Assembly (NCBI GenBank): GCA_034437555.1
Contig: DAOTTQ010000057.1
Coordinates: 58,318 to 122,317, forward strand
Source: JANWYT01 sp034437555
Lineage (GTDB): Bacteria > Chloroflexota > Anaerolineae > Aggregatilineales > Phototrophicaceae
Direction of reading: 5' to 3'
Length of the DNA stretch: 64,000 bases
In this document: positions 1-8,340 of the stretch, in pieces
Layout: every line of letters starts with the position of its first letter
Position numbering within the stretch: the first letter of the stretch is position 1
Translations under genes and position numbers: made by a program
Notes under the pieces: model-generated
What the model saw: the letters and a program-made list of their open reading frames with translations, nothing else
Databases searched by the model: none
Told to the model about the DNA's origin: nothing

Positions 1-2
1 TA

Positions 3-215
3 GAAACGGCGTTAGCGTGCTTTGTACAAGGACAAGGGGCGGATGGGGTGGCTTGTGATTGGCAAGCCGTAACCGACTTTATCGAGCCATCGAATTGGGC
101 GGATATCGACATCTTGGGCATTTCAAAAGAGAACTTTTCATATCTGTATGAAGGCTCTATCTACGAAGGATTTTTTGACCCAAGTGTCTTTTACGAAGTA
201 TTGGGGGGGCAATAG
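3..215 (+). CDS. C-terminal end of an unidentified protein (partial)
   Basis: The window opens inside an open frame that runs without a stop to a TAG at 213-215, giving 70 residues. The segment is acidic and aromatic-rich (for example SYLYEG and EGFFDP) and ends in EVLGGQ. I do not recognise a family. It is on the strand of the liv genes but is separated from them by the oppositely oriented GNAT gene, so it does not belong to that operon. The start lies outside the window. Coding is supported only by the open frame and codon usage like the neighbours. Confidence 0.6.
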   Translation, partial: ETALACFVQGQGADGVACDWQAVTDFIEPSNWADIDILGISKENFSYLYEGSIYEGFFDPSVFYEVLGGQ

Positions 216-225
216 CCCCCGCACT

Positions 226-699
226 TTAGGTTTTTAGCAAGCCCGCATACACGCCTGGCGTAGAATCGGGAATGACGGTTGCGCCACAAATGCGCTCATA
301 AAATGCTACGGGGCCCACACCCCCAATGATGGCGTATCCGTAGCTTTGCGCCCGCATATCGTGCAGGCACGCCATTAAAAGCGATGCACCTGTGCCAAAA
401 CCGCGTGCATCTTCACTAACACCTGTGGGCCCAAAGAAACCGCGTTGTGTGGCATCGTAGCAGGCAAACCCCAAAATGGCATTATTGCGCGTAGCAATAA
501 AGCAACTAATGGGGTGCTGTGTAAATGCCATCTCGCACTCACTCGCCCAACCCTCTGCAAAGTGTGTGGTAATCCATGCCATAAGGCGTTTCTTTTCGGG
601 GGCAAGCACGCGCCTAACGGTGGTGTTGTGTTGTGTTTGTGCCTCAATAAAACTCACTAGGGGCGAAAGTTCATAGAGTTTAACTAGCATGTCTGTCAT
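226..699 (-). CDS. GNAT family N-acetyltransferase
   Basis: A 157-residue protein of the GNAT acyltransferase fold, expected to transfer an acetyl group from acetyl-CoA to an amine; the substrate cannot be told. Seen: a central strand ILGFACYDATQRGFFGP, then the acetyl-CoA loop region GFGTGASLLMACL and a C-terminal GYAIIGGVGPVAFYERICGA, the usual order of motifs A and B. The start at 699 is preferred because AAAAGG lies about 9 nt upstream; an in-frame ATG at 732 has no such site. It is divergent from the liv genes, with about 90 bp between. Family assignment is good, function unknown. Confidence 0.75.
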   Translation of the reverse strand: MTDMLVKLYELSPLVSFIEAQTQHNTTVRRVLAPEKKRLMAWITTHFAEGWASECEMAFTQHPISCFIATRNNAILGFACYDATQRGFFGPTGVSEDARGFGTGASLLMACLHDMRAQSYGYAIIGGVGPVAFYERICGATVIPDSTPGVYAGLLKT

Positions 700-791
700 G
701 ATAAAAAACCTTTTCAAAATAAGGATAAGCAAACTGTGCCTAACACGCTATGATGATAGCGCATAAACCGTGTAAAAGGTGAGATAAAACG

Positions 792-1688
792 ATGCCGATA
801 GAGTCGGTGGTGGTACAAATTTTAGTGGGCGTTGCCAGTGGCATGATTTTGTTTATTGTGTCGGCGGGGTTATCGCTCATTTTTGGTGTGTTGCGCGTGA
901 TTAACTTTGCACACGGCAGCCTGTACATGCTTGGGGCGTTCTTAGCGACCTCTATTAGCATGTGGTTGGTGGACAGCGGGCTAGGGTTTTTGGGCGCGTT
1001 ATTGCTTGCGCCGTTGTTGGTGGCTTTGCTGGGGGTCGTGCTAGAGGCGGGCTTGTTTAGGCGGATTTATGCCCAAGAACACTTGCTTCAGTTGTTGCTC
1101 ACATTTGGGCTTACGCTGGTAGTCGCTGATTTAGTGCGCGTGCTATGGGGCGGTGAAATACGGCGGTTGCCCCTTCCTGAATGGCTAGAGGGCAGTATTC
1201 GCCTAGAGTTTTTGGGCGGACGACGCTTTAGAACGTATGATATTGTACTGATTGGCGTGGGTGTTGTGATGGCGTTGGGCTTGTGGGGCTTGCTGACGCG
1301 CACCGCGTGGGGGCGCACCATTCGCGCGACAGTGGATAACCCCGAAATGGTGAGCGCGTTGGGGGTGAACATCAACACGGTGTACACGGGCGTGTTTGCG
1401 CTGGGGTGCTGGCTGGCGGGCTTGGGCGGTGTACTGATTGCGGCGCGGTCATCGGTGGCGCTGGGCATGGACGCACAAATGATTATTCAGACGTTTGCTG
1501 TGGTGGTCATCGGTGGGCTAGGGAGCTTTTTGGGGGCATTATTGGGCGCGTTGATGATTGGGATTGTAGTCTCTGTTGGTACGCTGTATCCCCAAATTGC
1601 GCCCTTCTCACAAGCGTTGCCGTTTGTGGTGATGGCACTCGTTCTCATCGTGCGCCCTTATGGGCTATTAGGGAAGGCAGAACGCTAA
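792..1688 (+). CDS. livH: Branched-chain amino acid ABC transporter permease LivH
   Basis: A 298-residue integral membrane permease of the hydrophobic amino acid (HAAT) ABC importers, which forms the inner-membrane channel with LivM. Seen: about eight hydrophobic segments and the family hallmark near residues 26-50 (GLSLIFGVLRVINFAHG), plus GRTIRATVDNPEMVSALGVN, the conserved cytoplasmic loop that contacts the ATPase. It starts the livHMG operon: its TAA overlaps the livM ATG. No periplasmic binding protein (LivJ) or second ATPase (LivF) is in the window. The substrate could be branched-chain amino acids, amides or urea; the sequence alone does not separate these. Confidence 0.9.
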   Translation: MPIESVVVQILVGVASGMILFIVSAGLSLIFGVLRVINFAHGSLYMLGAFLATSISMWLVDSGLGFLGALLLAPLLVALLGVVLEAGLFRRIYAQEHLLQLLLTFGLTLVVADLVRVLWGGEIRRLPLPEWLEGSIRLEFLGGRRFRTYDIVLIGVGVVMALGLWGLLTRTAWGRTIRATVDNPEMVSALGVNINTVYTGVFALGCWLAGLGGVLIAARSSVALGMDAQMIIQTFAVVVIGGLGSFLGALLGALMIGIVVSVGTLYPQIAPFSQALPFVVMALVLIVRPYGLLGKAER

Positions 1689-2617
1689 TGCAAACCTTAC
1701 GAGAGCAAATCGGGCGCGTGCCTGTGTGGACGCAAACGCTGATTGTGGGGGGCGCATTGCTGGCGTTCATCCCCGTGTTAAGTGAATTTCAGCTTTCACT
1801 GTTTACAGAAATGCTCATTATGGGCTTGTTTGCTCTCAGCCTTAATATCGTGCTGGGGTATGGGGGTATGGTGTCGTTTGGTCATGCAGCGTTTTATGGC
1901 GTTGGGGGCTATACGCTGGCGATTGCTACTACGCGCTTGGGCGTGCCTGTGCTATTGGCAATGGCAATTGCGCCGTTTGTGAGTGCGCTGATGGGCTTCA
2001 TCATTGGCTGGTTTGCGGTACGGCGTGCCAACCTGTACTTTTCTATTTTAACGCTGGCGTTTGGGCAATTGGTGTACTTGCTGGTGTTTCAGGCGCGTGA
2101 CATTACGAAGGGTGATGATGGGATTCAGGGCTTGCCCGTTCCCGACTTTTTAGAGGGCATTGTGCCGTATTTTATTTTTACGGTGGGGGTGGTGATGGTG
2201 TGCTTTGTGCTGATGCGTCATCTGGTACAAACGCCCTTTATGCTAACGCTAAAAGCCACCCGTGAGAACGCAGAACGAGCGCAATTTATTGGCGTGGATG
2301 TGCGCCAACAGCAACTGATGGCGTTTGTGATGGGGGCGTTTTTTGCGGGCGTGGCGGGCGTACTCATGGCACAGCACAATCGCTTTGTCACGGTGGATAT
2401 GCTGTTCTGGACAACCTCCGCCGAGCCGTTGCTCGCTTGTTTATTGGGGGGCATGTATACGCTAACGGGACCTCTTTTTGGGGGGGCGTTGCTGATGCTA
2501 TTAGAAGTGGTCACGTTGCGCTTTACGTCGTATTGGTCGTTACTACTGGGCATCATCACCATAATGCTGGTCTTGGTTGCGCCAAAGGGGGTGCTGGGAT
2601 GGCTAAAACGCTCTTAG
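1688..2617 (+). CDS. livM: Branched-chain amino acid ABC transporter permease LivM
   Basis: A 309-residue partner permease. Seen: the LivM hallmark YGGMVSFGHAAFYGVGGY (about residues 57-74), multiple hydrophobic helices, and the loop LKATRENAERAQFIGVDV that docks the ATPase. The reading frame is open upstream to 1406, but the start at 1688 is chosen because it overlaps the livH stop in a TAATG junction, typical of coupled translation, and gives the normal family length. It overlaps livG by 19 nt. Confidence 0.9.
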   Translation: MQTLREQIGRVPVWTQTLIVGGALLAFIPVLSEFQLSLFTEMLIMGLFALSLNIVLGYGGMVSFGHAAFYGVGGYTLAIATTRLGVPVLLAMAIAPFVSALMGFIIGWFAVRRANLYFSILTLAFGQLVYLLVFQARDITKGDDGIQGLPVPDFLEGIVPYFIFTVGVVMVCFVLMRHLVQTPFMLTLKATRENAERAQFIGVDVRQQQLMAFVMGAFFAGVAGVLMAQHNRFVTVDMLFWTTSAEPLLACLLGGMYTLTGPLFGGALLMLLEVVTLRFTSYWSLLLGIITIMLVLVAPKGVLGWLKRS

Positions 2618-3360
2618 CGGTGCGCGGACTGTATAAAGCCTTTGGGGGCATCCAAACCGCACACGACCTCAATTTGTATGTGGATGAAGGGGAATTGGTG
2701 GCGGTGATTGGCGCAAATGGGGCGGGCAAAAGCACGCTTTTTAACATGTTGTCGGGCTATTTGCGCCCCGATGAAGGCGAGGTGTTTTTAAGTGAACGGC
2801 GCATTACGGGCAAGTCTCCCCAAGCCCTTGTGAAGTTGGGGATGGGGCGGTCTTTTCAGCAAGCGAATGTATTTTTGCGCTTAAGTGTGTATGAGAACGT
2901 GCAAACGGCGGTTTTGGCACATCTGGGGCAAGCACGCAACCTGTGGCGTAAGCTGCACGGTTGGCATGAGGTAGACGAAGCAACCGAGCGCATTTTGCAA
3001 GACACGGGCTTGGGGGGGATGGCGCAACGTTTGGCGGGGGAATTATCGCTAGGCGACCAAAAACGCCTAGAAGTGGGCTTGGTTTTAGCAAGCAAGCCCA
3101 AACTAATGCTCTTAGATGAGCCGACTGCTGGCATGTCCCCCGAAGAAACCGCGCAAACTGTCACCCTCATTCAACAATTAGCGCAAAGCTACGGCATGAG
3201 CCTTTTGTTTACCGAACACGATATGAAGGTGGTGTTTGGGGTGGCGCAACGCATTTATGTCTTGCATCAGGGGCGCATCATTGCCGAAGGCACGCCCGAA
3301 AGCATCGCTCATAATCCGCAAGTGCAAGCGGTGTATTTGGGGCAAGAAGAAACGGGATAA
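2599..3360 (+). CDS. livG: ABC transporter ATP-binding protein LivG
   Basis: A 253-residue ATPase energising the LivHM permease. Seen: Walker A GANGAGKST (residues 38-46), an ABC signature in the variant form LSLGDQKR, Walker B LMLLDEPTAG followed by MSPEET, and the switch His in LLFTEHDMKVV. The start at 2599 (MAKTLLAVRG) lies inside the livM end and gives the normal length. HAAT importers usually carry two ATPases (LivG and LivF); livF is absent here, so it is either encoded elsewhere or LivG acts as a homodimer. Confidence 0.9.
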   Translation: MAKTLLAVRGLYKAFGGIQTAHDLNLYVDEGELVAVIGANGAGKSTLFNMLSGYLRPDEGEVFLSERRITGKSPQALVKLGMGRSFQQANVFLRLSVYENVQTAVLAHLGQARNLWRKLHGWHEVDEATERILQDTGLGGMAQRLAGELSLGDQKRLEVGLVLASKPKLMLLDEPTAGMSPEETAQTVTLIQQLAQSYGMSLLFTEHDMKVVFGVAQRIYVLHQGRIIAEGTPESIAHNPQVQAVYLGQEETG

Positions 3361-3361
3361 T

Positions 3362-3385
3362 GTAGGGGCGCACCATGGTGCGCCC
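3362..3385. repeat. GTAGGGGCGCACC palindromic element, copy 1
   Basis: Positions 3366-3385 form a perfect 20-bp palindrome centred on ACCATGGT, preceded by GTAG. It lies between the convergent livG and DUF6159 genes and can fold as a hairpin on either transcript. Related copies occur at 25779, 61830 and 61877, so it is treated as a dispersed repeat that may double as a bidirectional terminator; it has no U-tract. Confidence 0.6.
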
Positions 3386-3429
3386 AATGCGATGTGTGAT
3401 GTGAAATGGTATGTTGGGGCAGATGTCCC

Positions 3430-4293
3430 TTAATTCTTATTCTTATTTTTGTCTTGGAATACGCCACGAAGCGATTCAATGTCATAGTCAGTGGGAGCTG
3501 TGCCGTATTCAACATAACGGTACATCACCGCTTGGAAAATGCCGTTTAGCGCACTGCTAATCACGCCCAACGTCAATAATGCCAGCACTAAGGCAACAAC
3601 GCCAATGGCAGCCAGTGTGCCACTAATGCTAGAAAGGGCTACGACAAGGAACACCCCCACGATAACAATCGCAATGCTTAAGAACGTAAACACGATGCCC
3701 ATACCAGAGCCAGCAATCACTTGCTCGCCCCATGTTTTCTTAAGTAGGGATGTGCTTTCTTTAACGGCTTCCCATGGGCTAACATCACGTAAGACCAAGA
3801 TAGGCACAACGAAGAACGAAGCCAAGTTCCACGCCAAACCGCCCAAACTGCCAACAATACTGCCGATGATGCCCCCACGTTCACGGAGCATTTGCAATAT
3901 CGTACCGACAGTGGCACTGATGGCGGCGTACACCACAATTTTATTTAGACGTTCATTGGCAATGCGTAAGCCCTCGCGTAGGGTGGGGTCACCACCGTCT
4001 AAGCGAATCATGGCGGCGCCCACCAGACCCACGTTAAAGTAGGTGATAATGGTATAACTGATGAGGTAGTAGATGAACATCCCCACCACCCCTAAAATAG
4101 AGGACGTTGTTTCACCGTCCCTGCCACCACTCATTAAGCCAAAGATGATGCTGGCAGGCAAGAAAAACGTAATCGTGGTGATAATCATCACCACACCGCT
4201 CATGATAGGGAACAGAATTAACTCTTTGTCTGTACGCAATACTGCCCAGCTGGCTTTAATCAATTGCCAGCTTCTTTTCAATCTTTCTAACAT
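3430..4293 (-). CDS. DUF6159 family integral membrane protein
   Basis: A 287-residue protein with about six hydrophobic segments. The N-terminus (RLKRSWQLIKASWAVLRTDKELILFP) is the characteristic opening of DUF6159 proteins, an uncharacterised family of small bacterial multi-span proteins. A mid-protein stretch reads ILRDVSPWEAVKESTSLLKKTWGEQ, similar to the amphipathic repeat of these and DUF975-like proteins. No catalytic motif is visible. It is a single gene, convergent with livG, with GGGGG about 7 nt before the ATG. Function unknown. Confidence 0.75.
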   Translation of the reverse strand: MLERLKRSWQLIKASWAVLRTDKELILFPIMSGVVMIITTITFFLPASIIFGLMSGGRDGETTSSILGVVGMFIYYLISYTIITYFNVGLVGAAMIRLDGGDPTLREGLRIANERLNKIVVYAAISATVGTILQMLRERGGIIGSIVGSLGGLAWNLASFFVVPILVLRDVSPWEAVKESTSLLKKTWGEQVIAGSGMGIVFTFLSIAIVIVGVFLVVALSSISGTLAAIGVVALVLALLTLGVISSALNGIFQAVMYRYVEYGTAPTDYDIESLRGVFQDKNKNKN

Positions 4294-4360
4294 GGTATAA
4301 CCCCCAAAAAGTAAAATAGCATTGCCCCTGATTATAACGCTTTTTCTTTAGACGTATCCC

Positions 4361-5014
4361 CTAAGTATGAGGGAATTGGCGCAAGTGCGTGAGCTGAAGC
4401 AAGATGAGTTCGTATAAATTTTGGGCAAAGTCGGGTTTGATGAGGGTGGGGTCTTGCGCGTAGACCTCTAAAGAGATGGGGGCGGGGTGCGCGATGCACT
4501 CTAAGCCCGCGACAAACGCATATACCCGTAGCATAAATACCTCTACGCCGTCACTAGAAACTTGTAGGTGTGGGGCAAGACACGCCCCAATGACACCTAA
4601 TTGCCCATACATCCATAATTTATGCTGTTTAGCGCGTTCATACGTCACATTTTGCTCTAATAACAGCGATGAAATGGCAATCAGGCGCGTTAGATGAGGG
4701 CGTTGCACAAACGATTGTGTTAGCCATTGCGCAATGCCTTCGTTGCCTATGGGGGGAGGGGTGTTTTGCAAGAAGGCTTCGGTTGTTCTAAACCACTCGT
4801 TAATTTGTAGCTCGAATACCGACAAAAACAGTTCTTCCTTGCTTTTGAAGTACAAATACAGCGTGCCTTTTGCCAAGCCTGCGCTTTGGGCAATGTCGTT
4901 CACGTTGATGTTATTAAAGCCCTTTTGTAATAGCAGTTCTTGTGCAATAGCAATAATCGCTGCTTCGCGGGCTTGCTTATCTTGCTCGTTTTGGGCGCGT
5001 TTTTTGATGGTCAT
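4361..5014 (-). CDS. TetR/AcrR family transcriptional regulator
   Basis: A 217-residue one-component repressor. Seen: an N-terminal TetR_N helix-turn-helix domain at about residues 25-65, ending in the typical LAKGTLYLYFKSKEELF, followed by a helical ligand-binding domain without recognisable specificity. It is divergent from a short-chain dehydrogenase gene, and the 116-bp gap holds three copies of TGAC-N5-GTCA, one inside the spacer of each predicted promoter. This layout suggests it represses both itself and the dehydrogenase until a ligand, perhaps a dehydrogenase substrate, binds. The ligand is unknown. Confidence 0.88.
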   Translation of the reverse strand: MTIKKRAQNEQDKQAREAAIIAIAQELLLQKGFNNINVNDIAQSAGLAKGTLYLYFKSKEELFLSVFELQINEWFRTTEAFLQNTPPPIGNEGIAQWLTQSFVQRPHLTRLIAISSLLLEQNVTYERAKQHKLWMYGQLGVIGACLAPHLQVSSDGVEVFMLRVYAFVAGLECIAHPAPISLEVYAQDPTLIKPDFAQNLYELILLQLTHLRQFPHT

Positions 5015-5034
5015 AGGGTCGCTTTCTGTGCTAA

Positions 5035-5113
5035 TGACCGATAGTCATTTTGATGATTGACAAAATGACCGCTAGTCACTTACACTGTGAGTATACCAAA
5101 TGACTGCTAGTCA
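5035..5113. promoter_or_regulatory. Three TetR-type operators TGAC-N5-GTCA
   Basis: Three nearly identical 13-bp palindromes: TGACCGATAGTCA (5035-5047), TGACCGCTAGTCA (5066-5078) and TGACTGCTAGTCA (5101-5113). Site 2 lies between the predicted -35 and -10 of the dehydrogenase promoter, site 3 between those of the tetR promoter, and site 1 lies just upstream of the tetR start codon. The placement fits steric repression of both genes by the adjacent regulator. The sites are seen directly; binding is inferred. Confidence 0.8.
5057..5086 (+). promoter_or_regulatory. Predicted promoter of the short-chain dehydrogenase gene
   Basis: TTGACA at 5057-5062, 18-nt spacer, TACACT at 5081-5086. Operator 2 fills the spacer and operator 3 lies just downstream of the expected start site. 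A ribosome binding site AAAGGA follows at 5116-5121 before the ATG at 5131. Confidence 0.55.
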
Positions 5114-5118
5114 GTAAA
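5090..5118 (-). promoter_or_regulatory. Predicted promoter of the tetR gene
   Basis: On the minus strand, TTTACT (5118-5113), a 17-nt spacer and TATACT (5095-5090). Operator 3 occupies almost the whole spacer, which suggests autoregulation. Confidence 0.5.
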
Positions 5119-5130
5119 GGAAAAAATACG

Positions 5131-6072
5131 ATGACCTCATGGACAGAAAATAACATCCCTAGCCAAACAGGGCGTATTGTGCTGGTAACAGGCGCAAATA
5201 GTGGGCTGGGTTTAGAAACAACGCGCGTTTTATCGGGTAAGGGGGCGCATGTGATTATGGCATGCCGTAACGTTAAAAAAGCCGAAGAAGCCCGCGATAG
5301 CATCCTAAAGGAAAACCCTGAAGCCCACCTGCATCTGATGACGCTAGACTTGGGAAGTTTGGCAAGCGCGCGCCAATTTGCCACTGACTTTCGCGCACAG
5401 TACGACCATATTGACCTGCTGTATAACAACGCGGGCTTGATGGCAATGCCTTATGGCAAAACGGCTGATGGCTTTGAGACGCAATTGGGCGTAAATCATT
5501 TGGGGCATTTTGCGCTGACGGGCTTGCTGCTAGACCTTATTATGAACGTCCCTAATAGCCGTATTGTTACCGTTAGCAGTACCGCCGCATGGTTTGGGCG
5601 TATGAACTTTGATGATTTGCAAAGCGAAAAATCCTTTACACGCTATGGCGCATACGGGCAAGCCAAACTAGCCAATGCCCTCTTTGCGTTTGAACTGCAA
5701 CGCCGTTTAAGTGAGGTGGGTTCACCCACGCTTAGCCTTGCTGCACAGCCGGGCTTTGTGTATACAGAGCTACAAAAACGCGCCGTCCATGAAGGTGGGA
5801 ATGGTTTAGAGGGTGGGCTATATGAATTTTTAGGGCGTGTTTTGGCGCAGCCTGTTGCTATGGGAACATTGCCCCAATTGTATGCGGGCGTTGCGCCCGA
5901 TGTAAAAGGGAGTGAGTTTTATAGCCCAGAACGCTTTTACGTTTTTGGCTATCCTAAAGCCATTCGCGCCCCCAAACGCGCCTATAACACCGAAGATGCC
6001 CAACGCCTTTGGCAAATTTCAGAAGAACTAACGGGTGTGAAGTATGCGTTTCGTGCGCCTGTAATGGCATAG
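5131..6072 (+). CDS. Short-chain dehydrogenase/reductase (SDR)
   Basis: A 313-residue NAD(P)-dependent oxidoreductase of the classical SDR family, close in style to the retinol dehydrogenase/WW-domain oxidoreductase group. Seen: nucleotide-binding TGANSGLG (residues 20-27), MACRN after the second strand (an Arg there usually favours NADP), NNAG near residue 94, and the catalytic pair Y175-GQA-K179 with an upstream Ser in TVSSTAAW. It lies divergent from the TetR gene and downstream of its operators, so it is probably the main regulated target. The natural substrate is unknown; a hydrophobic alcohol, ketone or aldehyde is likely. Confidence 0.88.
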   Translation: MTSWTENNIPSQTGRIVLVTGANSGLGLETTRVLSGKGAHVIMACRNVKKAEEARDSILKENPEAHLHLMTLDLGSLASARQFATDFRAQYDHIDLLYNNAGLMAMPYGKTADGFETQLGVNHLGHFALTGLLLDLIMNVPNSRIVTVSSTAAWFGRMNFDDLQSEKSFTRYGAYGQAKLANALFAFELQRRLSEVGSPTLSLAAQPGFVYTELQKRAVHEGGNGLEGGLYEFLGRVLAQPVAMGTLPQLYAGVAPDVKGSEFYSPERFYVFGYPKAIRAPKRAYNTEDAQRLWQISEELTGVKYAFRAPVMA

Positions 6073-6145
6073 CTCCCCTAAAATAAAGCGCGTCCATCCG
6101 CTATCATAAGGCGCATCATTCACCCTAGTGAAAGCGTCTTATGGT

Positions 6146-7282
6146 ATGTTGAATTTGCTCATGCTCAGTGGCGATAACAGCATCGCACGGGGCAAGGGGG
6201 GCGCGTTTGCTCACTTGCTTCAGCAATTTTCCCACTATTGGCAACGCATCGACATTCTTACCCCTACCGCCCCCGATGCCAAGCCCACCGTCCTCTTTGA
6301 CCGCGTGTTTGTGCATCCTGCGCCGTATCACCGCCTCTTACAACCCCTCTTTATTCGGCAAAAAGGGCGTGAGCTAATGTCACAACGCCCTTATGGGCTA
6401 GTCGTCAGCCATGACTTCGGTTTCTTTTATAATGGTTTGGGCGCGTGGTGGCTGTTGCAGGGGAATGACATGCCCTTAGTGAGTGAAATTCACCACATCG
6501 AAGGCTACCCAATTGCAACGACGCTTCGTGAGAAGTTGTGGCGCGGCATGGCAAGATGGTATTTGCCCCAAGCTTCTAAGCGTGTGGTGGCGTTTAGGGT
6601 GGTGAATCAGCGCGAAGTCCCGCAATTTTTGAAGAGCGTGGGCGTGCCAGAACATCAAATTTTGGTCCTGTCATCACTATATTTAGAGCAAAGTATTTAT
6701 CAGCCCCGCCCCGAAACCGAAAAACGCTATGACCTGCTATTTGTGGGGCGACTAAGCGCAAATAAGGGAGTGTTTACCCTTTTAGAGGCGTTTAAGCGTG
6801 TGCTAGAAACCCATCCGCAAGCGCGTTTGGGCTTACGCGGTGAGGGCGAACTGCTGGGGCGTGTGCAAGCAACGATTGCCGAAGCCAAGATGAGCGCACA
6901 AATTGACTGGATTCCACGCCAAAGCACGCCCGAAGGCATGGCGAGTGTGTATCATGCCAGCCGAATGTTGGTGTGCGCGTCTAGCGTAGAGGGCAACCCC
7001 AGAGTAACGGTTGAGGCGATGGCGTGCGGTGTGCCTGTGCTATCAACCCCTGTGGGCGTAATGCCTGATGTGATTGGCGACAATGAAAACGGCTTGCTGT
7101 TTCCTTATGGAGATAGTGAGGCGTTGGCAAGCCATATTCGCACATTACTGGATAACCCCGAACAACGACAATACTTAGCCGAGCGTGGGCGCAACGCCGT
7201 AAAGGGCTTTAACGCACAAGACACCATTCGCGCCTATGCCGAAGCGTACCAACGCCTCGCCAAAAACGGAGGCACACCATGA
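6146..7282 (+). CDS. Glycosyltransferase family 4-like protein
   Basis: About 378 residues with two Rossmann-like halves of the GT-B fold. The C-terminal half shows the GT4 pattern: YDLLFVGRLSANKGVFTLLEAF, LGLRGEGEL, the conserved glutamate region SSVEGNPRVTVEAMACGVPV and GLLFPYGDSEALA. The N-terminal acceptor half begins LLMLSGDNSIARGKGGAF. Start choice is uncertain: ATG at 6146 is preferred over GTG at 6128, and neither has a strong ribosome site. It overlaps the next glycosyltransferase gene by ATGA, so the two are translated together and probably act on the same glycan, exopolysaccharide or glycolipid. Confidence 0.85.
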   Translation: MLNLLMLSGDNSIARGKGGAFAHLLQQFSHYWQRIDILTPTAPDAKPTVLFDRVFVHPAPYHRLLQPLFIRQKGRELMSQRPYGLVVSHDFGFFYNGLGAWWLLQGNDMPLVSEIHHIEGYPIATTLREKLWRGMARWYLPQASKRVVAFRVVNQREVPQFLKSVGVPEHQILVLSSLYLEQSIYQPRPETEKRYDLLFVGRLSANKGVFTLLEAFKRVLETHPQARLGLRGEGELLGRVQATIAEAKMSAQIDWIPRQSTPEGMASVYHASRMLVCASSVEGNPRVTVEAMACGVPVLSTPVGVMPDVIGDNENGLLFPYGDSEALASHIRTLLDNPEQRQYLAERGRNAVKGFNAQDTIRAYAEAYQRLAKNGGTP

Positions 7283-8340
7283 AACGCCTTTTGCTATTTA
7301 ACCTGCGAACAGACGCAGACGACCCCATTTTGGGGTTTGCGACGCAATGGATAAACGGGCTTGCCCAACACTTTGACAGCGTAGACGTGATTACCACGCA
7401 TCAAGGGCGTTTGGCGGTAGCCGATAATGTGCGCGTGTTTAGCGTGGGGCGCGAAAAAGGCTATGGACGTTTGCGCTCTTTTGCGGTGTTTTATGGGCTG
7501 CTGTTTCGCTTGCTCTTAACGAGGCGATATGTGGCGTGCTTTGCCCACATGCAACCACTCTTTGCACTTTTGGCGGGCGTGCCATTGTGGGTATTTGGGG
7601 TGCGCCAAGTGCTTTGGTACACACATAAAGAGCGCACGCGCCAGCTTGAATGGGGAACACGGCTTTCTTGGCGCGTTGTAAGCGCAGACAAGAGCAGTTT
7701 CCCTATCGATACGCCCAAACTGGTGGTGACAGGACACGGCATTAATACCGACTTTTTTACACCATCCCCTCAAACACCCCCCCCATCATTACCCCCCAAG
7801 ATTGTCTATGTGGCACGCCTTACGCCCATCAAACACCAAGAAACCCTGATAAGGGCAATGGCGCATGTGGACGCGCAAGCCCACTTGATAGGGGATATTC
7901 CGCACGGTTACGATGATGCGTATAAACAGCACCTCACAACGCTTACAGAAACGCTGGGCTTGCGTGGTAAAGTGTTTTTCGTGGGCGCAATGCCCCCTGA
8001 TGCCATTCAACAGGCATACTATGGCGCAACGCTGGCGGTTAATTTGTCACCGATGGGCTTGTTTGATAAGGCGGCTTTAGAAGCGATGGCGTGTGGTGTG
8101 CCTACACTTAGTGCGAACCCTGCTTTAGCAAGCCTTGCGCCCATGTTTAGCAAAGAAACCCTTATTTCTGCGCCTGATGATGTGGAAGGCTTGCTGCAAC
8201 GCCTTAATGCCCTTTTGGCATTGGACAATGCACAACGCGCCAAGATTGGACAAGCACAACGGGCGGGCGTAGTGGCGCACCATAGCTTTAATGCCCTCAT
8301 GCTTACGCTCTCAAAACTCTTAACGGAAAGACTATTTTAG
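7279..8340 (+). CDS. Glycosyltransferase, GT4-like
   Basis: A 353-residue GT-B glycosyltransferase, more divergent than its upstream partner. Seen: an N-terminal half with hydrophobic residues 67-100 (FYGLLFRLLL and FALLAGVPLWVFGVRQVLWY), which may be membrane-associated, then the nucleotide-sugar half with IVYVARLTPIKHQETLIRAM, VFFVGAMPPDAIQQAYYGA and DKAALEAMACGVPTL. The start overlaps the stop of the upstream gene by 4 nt. Substrates are unknown. The next 342 bp contain no gene, so the operon ends here. Confidence 0.82.
   Translation: MKRLLLFNLRTDADDPILGFATQWINGLAQHFDSVDVITTHQGRLAVADNVRVFSVGREKGYGRLRSFAVFYGLLFRLLLTRRYVACFAHMQPLFALLAGVPLWVFGVRQVLWYTHKERTRQLEWGTRLSWRVVSADKSSFPIDTPKLVVTGHGINTDFFTPSPQTPPPSLPPKIVYVARLTPIKHQETLIRAMAHVDAQAHLIGDIPHGYDDAYKQHLTTLTETLGLRGKVFFVGAMPPDAIQQAYYGATLAVNLSPMGLFDKAALEAMACGVPTLSANPALASLAPMFSKETLISAPDDVEGLLQRLNALLALDNAQRAKIGQAQRAGVVAHHSFNALMLTLSKLLTERLF

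Noticed and set aside
1088..1468. Minus-strand ORF opposite livH
   Set aside because: Thr/Pro/Ser-rich mirror of a hydrophobic membrane protein, a usual artefact.
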